A program made the translations under genes and the position numbers. Below the pieces are notes generated by a model. The model was not told where the DNA came from and made no database searches. It saw only the letters and a list, made by a program, of their open reading frames with translations. Positions 18,207 to 26,181 of a stretch of 64,000 nucleotides of DNA are shown here, one piece after another. Source of the stretch: Burkholderia sp. Nafp2/4-1b (GTDB lineage: Bacteria > Pseudomonadota > Gammaproteobacteria > Burkholderiales > Burkholderiaceae); NCBI RefSeq assembly GCF_003635165.1, contig NZ_ML058603.1:62001-126000 (forward strand), given 5' to 3'. Each line of letters begins with the position of its first letter. Within the stretch, counting starts at the first letter, position 1.

Positions 18207-18710
18207 ATGTTACATATGCACTTGCAGTTTGGTAGTCCGGCGGTGAAGGGCGAATCCGCGGACAAGGACCATCAAGGCTGGATCGAGCTGAAATCGTGGG
18301 ATCACTCGATCGTTCAACCGCGTTCGGCAACGGCATCGACCGCTGGCGGTCACACGATGACGCGCTGCGAGCACGGCGACATGATTTTCACGAAGGAAAT
18401 CGATTCGTCGAGCCCGCTGCTGTACCAGCACGCATCGGGCGGCACCACGTTCGACGAAGTGACGGTCCATTTCTCGCGCGCGGACGGTGAAGGCAAGCGC
18501 GTGCAGTATCTGGAAGTGAAGCTCAAGTACGTGATCATCTCGAGCATCGCACCGAGCGTTCGCGAAGAAGGTCTGCCGCTCGAGACGTTCTCGCTGAAGT
18601 ACGCAGCCGTGCAGTGGAAGCAGACCCAGCAGAAGATCGGCGGCAACCAGGGCGGCAACACGCAAGGCGCCTGGAGCCTGACGAAGAACGACAAGACCTA
18701 CGCGGTCTAA
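18207..18710 (+). CDS. hcp: Hcp (TssD) inner-tube protein
   Basis: Hexameric ring protein of the T6SS tube (167 aa), secreted in bulk when the system fires. Start ATG 18207 (MLHMHLQFGS) is chosen for the GGGGAG site a few bases upstream; a longer reading from 18189 is open but lacks such a site. Family features: the SWDHSIVQPRSATAS segment, TRCEHGDMIFTKEID, and the ETFSLKYAAVQWKQT region near the end. A strong hairpin follows the stop, suggesting that hcp transcripts are ended or protected there and so outnumber the downstream genes. Confidence 0.98.
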   Translation: MLHMHLQFGSPAVKGESADKDHQGWIELKSWDHSIVQPRSATASTAGGHTMTRCEHGDMIFTKEIDSSSPLLYQHASGGTTFDEVTVHFSRADGEGKRVQYLEVKLKYVIISSIAPSVREEGLPLETFSLKYAAVQWKQTQQKIGGNQGGNTQGAWSLTKNDKTYAV

Positions 18711-18720
18711 GGTCGGTTGC

Positions 18721-18754
18721 GGCAACGGGGCGCTCGGCGTCCCGTTGCCGTTTT
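18721..18754 (+). terminator. Hairpin between hcp and tssE (attenuator or partial terminator)
   Basis: Perfect nine-pair stem GGCAACGGG / CCCGTTGCC (18721-18729 and 18741-18749) with an 11-nt loop, followed by GTTTT. It lies 11 bp after the hcp stop and inside the operon, so it probably causes partial termination or stabilises hcp mRNA. That would set a high ratio of Hcp to the baseplate proteins. Confidence 0.7.
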
Positions 18755-18772
18755 CGCTGTGCAGGCCGTCCG

Positions 18773-19258
18773 ATGAAACGATTCGAACCCAGTTTTCTCG
18801 ACAAGCTGTTCGACGACGAACCGCACTTGCCGGCCTCGGCCGCGATGCGGCAATTGTCGCTGGAAGAGCTGAAGAACACGGTCGCCCGCGACGTCGAGGC
18901 GATCCTCAACACCCGTATCGCACACACCGAAATCGAGCTCGAGGCGCTGCCCGAATGCCAGAAGTCGGTGCTGACCTACGGGCTGAACGATTTCGCGGGG
19001 CTGAGCCTCGCGAGTCACTACGACCGCGCGTTCATCTGCAAGTCGATCCAGCAGGCCATCGCGCGCCACGAGCCGCGGCTGCAGCAGGTGCAGGTGACCT
19101 TCGAGCTGAACGAGCAGTCGACCAACGCGCTTTACTTCGCGATCCAGGCGCTGCTCGTCGTGCATCCGGCCGAGGAGCCGGTGAGTTTCGACGCGATGCT
19201 GCAGCCGTCGACGCTGCAGTATTCGGTCACGCGCACCCGCGCGGCCAGAATGCTGTAA
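18773..19258 (+). CDS. tssE: TssE baseplate protein (gp25-like)
   Basis: Baseplate wedge protein of 161 aa with the gp25/lysozyme-like fold. ATG 18773 gives MKRFEPSFLDKLFDDEP, the usual TssE N-terminus; the frame is open further upstream but that part is antisense-like noise within the hcp end. Motifs: LEELKNTVARDVEAILNTR and TYGLNDFAGLSL, then FELNEQSTNALYFAI near the end. It is separated from hcp by the hairpin and is followed by tssF after 76 bp. Confidence 0.96.
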   Translation: MKRFEPSFLDKLFDDEPHLPASAAMRQLSLEELKNTVARDVEAILNTRIAHTEIELEALPECQKSVLTYGLNDFAGLSLASHYDRAFICKSIQQAIARHEPRLQQVQVTFELNEQSTNALYFAIQALLVVHPAEEPVSFDAMLQPSTLQYSVTRTRAARML

Positions 19259-19334
19259 ATCAAGCCGCCGAGCGGGCCGGACCGCCCGGTGGTAGATCAG
19301 GTCCGGCAGGAAATATTGAGGTTCGGGGTCGTCG

Positions 19335-21170
19335 ATGGAAGAATTGCTGCCGTATTACGAGCGCGAATTATCGTTTTTGCGGCGCTATTCGCGAGATTTC
19401 GCCGAACGCTATCCGAAGATCGCCGCGCGGCTCGCGCTGTCCGGCGAGCATTGCGAGGATCCGCACGTCGAGCGGATGATCGAGTCGTTCGCGCTGCTCG
19501 GCGCACGCATCAACAAGAAGCTCGACGACGACTACCCCGAATTCACCGAAGCGCTGCTGGAAGTGCTGTATCCGCACTACCTGCGGCCGTTCCCGTCGTG
19601 TTCGATCGCGCAGTTCACGCCGGCGTCGCCCGGCCAGCAGACCGAACCGGTCGTGATCGATCGCGGCACCGAGCTGAAGAGCCGGCCGATCCGCGGCGTG
19701 CAGTGCCGCTTCCGCACCGCATATGACGTGACGCTCGCGCCGATCCGCATCTCGGAGGCGCGCTACATGCCGGTCGCGCTCGCGCCGAGCGCGACGGTGC
19801 TGCCGTCCAACGCGACGGGCGTGATCTCGATCACGTTCGAATCGCTCGCCGCGCAGCTCGATCTCGGCGCGCTGAAGCTGTCGACGCTGCGCGCGCACCT
19901 GCATGGCGAGCAGTCGTTCGTCGCCGCGTTGACCGACTGCCTGTTCGTCAACGTGCTCGGCGCGTATGTCGAGCCCGAGCGCAACGGCCGCTGGACGCCG
20001 CTGCGCAAGCTGCCGATCGCGCACGCCGGCTTCGACGAGGACGACGCGCTGATCGACTACCCGGCGAAGTCGCATCCCGCGTATCGGCTGCTCACCGAAT
20101 ACTTCGCGTTCCCCGACAAGTTCGATTTCGTCGATTTCGACCTCGCGGCGATCGCGCGCGCGTCGGGCCGCTGCCAGCGCGCGACGCTGCATCTGGTGCT
20201 GCAGGACGTGCGCAGCGATTCGCACGTCGCGCGGCTGCTCGAGCTGCTGACCGCCAGCCATTTCCGGCTGTTCTGCACGCCGATCGTCAACCTGTTCCGC
20301 CAGCACGGCGAGCCGATCCGCATCACGCACCGCGCGGTGTCGTATCCGGTGATCGCCGAAGCGCGCCGCGCGTTCGCGTACGAGGTGTATTCGATCGATT
20401 CCGTGAAGCTCGTGCGGCAGCAGGCGCATGAGGAATCGGTGATCGAGTTCCGGCCGTTCTATTCGCTGCATCACGGAGAAGCGGCGCGGATCGGTCATTA
20501 CTGGTTCGCGCGCCGCAACGACTGGGTCGCGCGGAAAAGCCCCGGCTACGAAACCGAGATCTCGATCGTCGACATCGACTTCGAGCCGACCTCGCCGCAG
20601 ACCGACACGCTGAGCCTCGATCTCACCTGCACGAACCGCGACCTGCCGTCGATGCTCGCGTTCGGCCTCGAAGGCGGCGACCTGTTCCAGGAAGGCGGCG
20701 CGCAGACGAGCGGCATCTCGCTGCTGCGGCGCCCGACGCAGAGCGTGCGCTTCGAGCGCGGCCGCGCCGCGCACTGGCGGCTCGTATCGCACCTCGCGCT
20801 GAACCACGTGTCGCTGGTTGCGCACGGGCTCGCGCCGCTGAAGGAAATGCTGACGCTGTACGACCTGCGGCGCACCGCCGTATCGATGCGTCAGATCGAC
20901 GGCCTCGCCGGCATCGAGCAGCGCGGTGCCGTGCAGTGGCTGCCCGGCAAGCCGTTCGCGACGTTCGTGCGCGGCATCGAGATCCGCCTGACGATCGACG
21001 AGGAGCACTTCGTCGGCGCGAGCCTCGCATCGTTCGTGCGCGTGCTCGACAGCTTCTTCGGGCTGTACGTCCACCTCAACAGTTTCGTTCAACTAGTCGT
21101 GGTGTCGAAGCGCACCGGCGAGGAGATCATCCGATGCAAGCCCCGAACCGGCGAATCGATCCTGGCGTAG
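19335..21170 (+). CDS. tssF: TssF baseplate protein
   Basis: Baseplate wedge protein of 611 aa. The start MEELLPYYERELSFLRRYSRDFA is the family signature, followed by AERYPKIAARLALSGE-type sequence and PHVERMIESFALLGARINKKLDD. With TssG and TssE it builds the wedge that receives TssK and VgrG. The stop lies 37 bp inside tssG, so the two genes are likely translationally coupled. Confidence 0.98.
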   Translation: MEELLPYYERELSFLRRYSRDFAERYPKIAARLALSGEHCEDPHVERMIESFALLGARINKKLDDDYPEFTEALLEVLYPHYLRPFPSCSIAQFTPASPGQQTEPVVIDRGTELKSRPIRGVQCRFRTAYDVTLAPIRISEARYMPVALAPSATVLPSNATGVISITFESLAAQLDLGALKLSTLRAHLHGEQSFVAALTDCLFVNVLGAYVEPERNGRWTPLRKLPIAHAGFDEDDALIDYPAKSHPAYRLLTEYFAFPDKFDFVDFDLAAIARASGRCQRATLHLVLQDVRSDSHVARLLELLTASHFRLFCTPIVNLFRQHGEPIRITHRAVSYPVIAEARRAFAYEVYSIDSVKLVRQQAHEESVIEFRPFYSLHHGEAARIGHYWFARRNDWVARKSPGYETEISIVDIDFEPTSPQTDTLSLDLTCTNRDLPSMLAFGLEGGDLFQEGGAQTSGISLLRRPTQSVRFERGRAAHWRLVSHLALNHVSLVAHGLAPLKEMLTLYDLRRTAVSMRQIDGLAGIEQRGAVQWLPGKPFATFVRGIEIRLTIDEEHFVGASLASFVRVLDSFFGLYVHLNSFVQLVVVSKRTGEEIIRCKPRTGESILA

Positions 21171-22234
21171 TCGACGCGCTGCTCGACGAGCCGCACCGCT
21201 TCGAGTTCTTCCAGGCGGTGCGTGTGCTCGAAGGACTGTTCGCGCGGCAGGCGTCCGATGCACCCGGTGCTTGGCGGCAGGGCGACGTCGTCGCGCAGCG
21301 CATCGAATTCCGCAACACGCTGTCGCTCGGCTTCCCGCCGAGCGAGATCGAGGGCGCCCGCTCGTTCGACGACGGCGGCACGCCGCTCGATTCGGGCGAG
21401 CAGCGCGGTGCCGCGCTCGCGGCCGGCGAGCTTGGACACGTCGAACTGACGCCCGCGTTCTTCGGGCTGCTCGGCGGGCAGGGCGCGCTGCCGCTGCACT
21501 ACACCGAACAGATCGTCGCGCGCGAGCACCTGAAGCGCGACCACGCGGCGCGCGCGTTCTTCGACGTGTTCTCGAACCGCGCGACCGCGCTGTTCTATGC
21601 GGCGTGGAAGAAGTATCGGCTGCCGTTCCATTACGAACTCGATCGCGACGAGCGCTACCTGCCGCTCCTGCTCGCCATTGCCGGCGTGCCGAGCGACGAG
21701 GTGCGCGACAGCCTCGCGGCCGGTGCGGGCGGTGTGCTCGACGAGGCCGTCGCCGGCTATGCGCTCGCCGCGCGGCACCGGCCGATGTCGGCCGCATACC
21801 TGCAGCGCACGCTGTCCGACTACTTCCGCGTGCCGGTGAAGATCGACCAGTTCGTCGGCAAGTGGTACGACGTGCCGCCCGACCAGCTGAGCGTGCTCGG
21901 CGAGGTCAACGCGGTGCTCGGCGCGACGGCGCTCGTCGGCGAACGCGTATGGCAGCGCGACATGCGCGCACGGATCGTCGTCGGCCCGCTGTCCAAGCGC
22001 GACTACGAGGCATTCCTGCCCGGCGGGCCGCAGGCCGTCGCGCTCGAACGGATGCTGACGCTGCTCGCGGGCGTCACGCTCGAATACGAGGTGAAGCTGG
22101 TGCTGAAGCGCACCGAAGTCGGCGCGAGCGTGCTCGGCGCGGGCTCGCGGCTCGGCTGGGACGCGTTCCTCTGCACGCGCGACGCGGTCGACGACCGGTC
22201 CGATGCCCGCTACGAACTGCACGTGATTCACTGA
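21134..22234 (+). CDS. tssG: TssG baseplate protein
   Basis: Baseplate protein of 366 aa that forms the wedge core with TssF. The start ATG 21134 (MQAPNRRIDPGVVDALLDEP) is chosen because the family segment EPHRFEFFQAVRVLEGLF follows at the usual place; the longer open frame upstream runs through tssF in another phase. It overlaps the end of tssF by 37 bp. Typical motifs include FRNTLSLGFPPSEI and AFFGLLGGQGALPLHYTE. It is followed 43 bp later by tssH. Confidence 0.97.
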   Translation: MQAPNRRIDPGVVDALLDEPHRFEFFQAVRVLEGLFARQASDAPGAWRQGDVVAQRIEFRNTLSLGFPPSEIEGARSFDDGGTPLDSGEQRGAALAAGELGHVELTPAFFGLLGGQGALPLHYTEQIVAREHLKRDHAARAFFDVFSNRATALFYAAWKKYRLPFHYELDRDERYLPLLLAIAGVPSDEVRDSLAAGAGGVLDEAVAGYALAARHRPMSAAYLQRTLSDYFRVPVKIDQFVGKWYDVPPDQLSVLGEVNAVLGATALVGERVWQRDMRARIVVGPLSKRDYEAFLPGGPQAVALERMLTLLAGVTLEYEVKLVLKRTEVGASVLGAGSRLGWDAFLCTRDAVDDRSDARYELHVIH

Positions 22235-22277
22235 TTCCGAACGACAACAACACGCAATCGAACCTGAGATCGACGCC

Positions 22278-24947
22278 ATGAGCACGCCTCTGAAGACCCT
22301 GATCACGAAACTGAACCCGCTGTGCCGGCACGCGACCGAGCGTGCGGCGAGCGCGTGCCTGGCGCGCGGCCATTACGAGGTCGATCTGGAGCATCTGTTC
22401 CTCGCGCTGCTCGACGAAGCGACCGGCGACCTGCCGCTCGCGCTGCGCGCGAGCCGCGTCGATCCGCATGCGCTGCATGCCGATCTCGAGCGCGAACTCA
22501 CGCGCCTGAAAACAGGCAACACACGTACGCCGGTGTTCTCCGTGCATTTGATCGCGCTGTTCGAACAGGCATGGCTGATCGCGTCGCTCGATTCGCAGCT
22601 CGGGCGCATCCGCTCGGGTCATCTGCTGCTCGCGCTGCTGACCGCGCCCGATCTCGCGCAATTCGCGCAGCGCATGTCGTCGCAGTTCGCGGAAATGAAC
22701 GTGACGGACCTGAAGCACAAGTTCGACGAGATCATGATCGGTTCGAGCGAAGCCGAGCCGCGCCAGGCGGACGACGAAGGCAGCGACGTCGCGCCGGCCG
22801 CAGACGGCGCGGCGCCCGCGGCCGGCCCGTCGAAGACGCCCGCGCTCGACACGTACACGACCAACCTCACGCAGCGCGCGCGCGACGGCAAGATCGACCC
22901 GGTGATCGGCCGCGAAGCCGAGATCCGTCAGGCGATCGACATCCTGATGCGCCGCCGCCAGAACAACCCGATCATGACCGGCGAGGCCGGCGTCGGCAAA
23001 ACGGCGGTCGTCGAGGGCCTCGCGCTGCGGATCGCGGCCGACGACGTGCCGCCGCCGTTGCGCGGTGTCGCGCTGCACGTGCTCGACATGGGGCTGCTGC
23101 AGGCCGGCGCGAGCGTGAAGGGCGAGTTCGAGAACCGCCTGAAGAGCGTGATTGACGAGGTGAAGAAGAGCGCGCACCCGATCATCCTGTTCATCGACGA
23201 GGCGCACACCATCATCGGCGCGGGCGGCCAGGCCGGCCAGAACGACGCGGCGAACCTGCTGAAGCCGGCGCTCGCGCGCGGCGAACTGCGCACGATCGCC
23301 GCGACGACGTGGAGCGAATACAAGAAGTACTTCGAGAAGGATGCGGCGCTCGCGCGGCGCTTCCAGGTCGTGAAGGTCGAGGAGCCGAGCGAGCCGCTCG
23401 CGGCCGCGATGCTGCGCGGGATGTCGGGCCTGATGGAGAAGCACTTCAACGTGCGGATCCTCGACGACGCGATCACTGAGGCCGTGCGCCTGTCGCATCG
23501 CTACATCAGCGGCCGCCAGCTGCCGGACAAGGCGATCAGCGTGCTCGACACCGCGTGCGCGAAGGTCGCGCTCGCGCACAGCGCGACACCGGCTGCAATC
23601 GACGACACGAAGAAGCGCATCGAGCGCATCGACGCGGAAATCGCGTCGCTGGAGCGCGAAGCGGCCGGCGGCGCAGCGCACGACGAGCGGCTCGGCGAGC
23701 TGCGCGGCGCGCGCGACACGGCGCTCGAACAACTGGCGAAGGATGAGGAGCGCTACGAAGCCGAGCGCGTGATCGTCGCCGAGATCACCGAACTGCGCGA
23801 CGCGCTGGACAAGTCGCGCGGCCCGTCGGAAGACGGCGCGCCGGTCGACGTGCCGGCCACGCGCGAGAGACTCGCCGAACGCGTCGCGGCGCTGCACGCG
23901 CTGCAGGGCGGCGAGCCGATGGTGCCGCTGCAGGTCGACGGCCACGTCGTCGCCGAGATCGTCGCCGCGTGGACCGGCATTCCGCTTGGCCGGATGGTGA
24001 AGGACGAGATCGACACCGTGCTGAACCTGCAGCCGCTGCTCGCCGCACGCGTGATCGGCCAGGACCATGCGCTGGAAGCGATCGCGCAGCGCGTGCGCAC
24101 GGCGACCGCGAGCCTCGAGGATCCGAACAAGCCGCGCGGCGTGTTCATGTTCGTCGGGCCCTCGGGCGTCGGCAAGACCGAGACGGCGCTCGCGCTGGCC
24201 GACATCCTGTACGGCGGCGAGCGCAAGATGGTCACGATCAACATGAGCGAGTACCAGGAAGCGCACAGCGTGTCGGGGCTGAAGGGTTCGCCGCCGGGCT
24301 ACGTCGGCTACGGCGAAGGCGGCGTGCTGACCGAGGCCGTGCGCCGCAATCCGTATTCCGTCGTGCTGCTCGACGAGGTCGAGAAGGCGCACCCGGACGT
24401 GCTCGAGATGTTCTTCCAGGTGTTCGACAAGGGCACGATGGACGACGCCGAAGGGCGCGAGATCGACTTCCGCAATACGCTGATCATCCTGACGTCGAAC
24501 GTCGGGTCGGCCGCCGTGATGCAGGCGTGCCTGAACAAGCCGGCCGAGGAGCTGCCCGATCCGGACGCGCTCGCCGACGCGTTGCGCCCGCAGCTGTACA
24601 AGACGTTCAAGCCGGCGTTCCTCGGCCGGATGAAGGTCGTGCCGTACTACCCGATTTCCGACGACGTGCTGGCCGAGATCATCGAGTTGAAGCTCGAACG
24701 GATCCGCCGCCGCATCGAAGCGAACCACAAGGCCGCGTTCGAGTGGGACGAATCGCTCGTCGAGGCGGTGCTCGCGCGCTGCACCGAGGTCGACTCGGGC
24801 GCCCGCAACGTCGACCATATTCTGAACGGCACGCTGCTGCCGGAGATTGCGGGCCACGTGCTCGGCCGGATCGCCGACGGCGCGGCCATCGCGCGCATCG
24901 CGGTGCGCGCGGACGAGGCCGGCGAATTCGCCTATACGGTCGAATGA
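22278..24947 (+). CDS. tssH: TssH (ClpV) sheath-disassembly AAA+ ATPase
   Basis: AAA+ unfoldase of 889 aa that recognises contracted TssB/TssC sheath and recycles it. Visible parts: an N-terminal Clp repeat domain, a first nucleotide-binding domain with Walker A GEAGVGKT near residue 236 and Walker B LFIDEAHT, a middle coiled-coil region (about residues 435-530), and a second domain with Walker A GPSGVGKT near residue 627 and Walker B VVLLDEVEKAHP. The length and N-terminal domain fit ClpV, not ClpB, as does the position between tssG and tssA. Confidence 0.98.
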   Translation: MSTPLKTLITKLNPLCRHATERAASACLARGHYEVDLEHLFLALLDEATGDLPLALRASRVDPHALHADLERELTRLKTGNTRTPVFSVHLIALFEQAWLIASLDSQLGRIRSGHLLLALLTAPDLAQFAQRMSSQFAEMNVTDLKHKFDEIMIGSSEAEPRQADDEGSDVAPAADGAAPAAGPSKTPALDTYTTNLTQRARDGKIDPVIGREAEIRQAIDILMRRRQNNPIMTGEAGVGKTAVVEGLALRIAADDVPPPLRGVALHVLDMGLLQAGASVKGEFENRLKSVIDEVKKSAHPIILFIDEAHTIIGAGGQAGQNDAANLLKPALARGELRTIAATTWSEYKKYFEKDAALARRFQVVKVEEPSEPLAAAMLRGMSGLMEKHFNVRILDDAITEAVRLSHRYISGRQLPDKAISVLDTACAKVALAHSATPAAIDDTKKRIERIDAEIASLEREAAGGAAHDERLGELRGARDTALEQLAKDEERYEAERVIVAEITELRDALDKSRGPSEDGAPVDVPATRERLAERVAALHALQGGEPMVPLQVDGHVVAEIVAAWTGIPLGRMVKDEIDTVLNLQPLLAARVIGQDHALEAIAQRVRTATASLEDPNKPRGVFMFVGPSGVGKTETALALADILYGGERKMVTINMSEYQEAHSVSGLKGSPPGYVGYGEGGVLTEAVRRNPYSVVLLDEVEKAHPDVLEMFFQVFDKGTMDDAEGREIDFRNTLIILTSNVGSAAVMQACLNKPAEELPDPDALADALRPQLYKTFKPAFLGRMKVVPYYPISDDVLAEIIELKLERIRRRIEANHKAAFEWDESLVEAVLARCTEVDSGARNVDHILNGTLLPEIAGHVLGRIADGAAIARIAVRADEAGEFAYTVE

Positions 24948-24991
24948 GCCCCCGCACGCGACATCTCATGCATCAACGGATTCACTGAACC

Positions 24992-26113
24992 ATGCCGATC
25001 AATCTCCCCGAGCTGCTGACGCCGATCAGCGACGCGTCGCCCAGCGGCGACGACCTGTTGTTCTCGAACGAATTCGACGCGATCCAGGACGCGCGGCGCT
25101 ATGACGATCCGACGCTCGACCAGGGCGAGTGGGTGACCGAGATCAAGGAGGCCGACTGGGGCTTCGTCGTCGATCACGCGGGCGAACTGCTGCGCACGCG
25201 CACGAAGGACCTGCGGCTCGCCGTGTGGCTGACCGAGGCGCTCGCGCTCGAGGACGGCATCACCGGCCTCACCGAAGGCTACGCGCTGCTGGAAGGCCTG
25301 TGCCGCGATTACTGGGACACCGTGCATCCGCTGCCCGAAGGCGACGATGTCGAGTACCGGCTGGGCAACGTCGCGTGGCTGTCCGGCCGTACCGCCGAGC
25401 TGCTGCGCGGCATCCCGGTGACCGAAGGCGCGTCGAACGCGTTCACCACGCTCGACTGGGAAGTCGCGCAGCATGTGGCGCAGGCCGTGAAGCGCGACCC
25501 CGAACACGCCGACGACATCGCCCGCGGCAAGCCGTCCGTCGAGCAGGTCGATGCGTCGCGGCGCGTGACGCCGATCGCGTTCTACTCGACGCTGCTCGCG
25601 AACCTGAAGGCGTTCGAAATCTCGCTCGACGCGTTCGAGGAGCGGCTCGTCGAACGTGCGGGCGATTCGGCGCCGAGCTTCCGGCAGGCACGCGACGCGT
25701 TCGAGACCGTGTACCGGCTCGTCGAGCGCTTCGCGCGCGAACAGGGCTATACGGGCAGCGCGCCGCATGCGCCGTCGGCGCCGCAGGCGCAGCCCGAGCG
25801 CGTCGAGCCGAGCTTCGGCGACGCGTTTCACACCCAGGAGACCCATGTGCAGTCGCAGACCGCTCCGCGTCCGCCGGCCACGCAGATGATCGCCGGCATC
25901 CAGAACCGCGCGCAGGCCGTCGACCAGCTGCGGGCGGTCGCGCGTTACTTCCGCCAGACCGAGCCGCACAGCCCGGTCGCGTATCTCGCGGACAAGGCCG
26001 CCGAATGGGCCGACATGCCGCTGCACAAGTGGCTCGAGAGCGTCGTGAAGGACGACGGGTCGCTGTCGCATATCCGCGAGTTGCTCGGCGTGAGGCCCGA
26101 CGAGCAGTCGTGA
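24992..26113 (+). CDS. tssA: TssA tail-assembly protein
   Basis: T6SS assembly protein of 373 aa with the N-terminal ImpA domain (INLPELLTPISDASPSGDDL, then RTKDLRLAVWLTEALALEDG). A Pro/Ala-rich linker follows near residues 255-300, then a short C-terminal region (DQLRAVARYFRQTEPHSPVAYLADKAAEW). TssA proteins nucleate the baseplate and tube or coordinate sheath growth. The C-terminus resembles the short VasJ-like form. It ends 68 bp before the second vgrG. Confidence 0.95.
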   Translation: MPINLPELLTPISDASPSGDDLLFSNEFDAIQDARRYDDPTLDQGEWVTEIKEADWGFVVDHAGELLRTRTKDLRLAVWLTEALALEDGITGLTEGYALLEGLCRDYWDTVHPLPEGDDVEYRLGNVAWLSGRTAELLRGIPVTEGASNAFTTLDWEVAQHVAQAVKRDPEHADDIARGKPSVEQVDASRRVTPIAFYSTLLANLKAFEISLDAFEERLVERAGDSAPSFRQARDAFETVYRLVERFAREQGYTGSAPHAPSAPQAQPERVEPSFGDAFHTQETHVQSQTAPRPPATQMIAGIQNRAQAVDQLRAVARYFRQTEPHSPVAYLADKAAEWADMPLHKWLESVVKDDGSLSHIRELLGVRPDEQS

Positions 26114-26181
26114 GCCACGGCTGGCAGACCTGAGAGCGCGGGCCCGGCGGGTTCGCGATGAACGAGAAGAAGGGGTGACGA

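Noticed and set aside
22074..24857. Minus-strand open frame (927 aa) opposite tssH
   Set aside because: Shadow of the AAA+ gene; no start site or domain.
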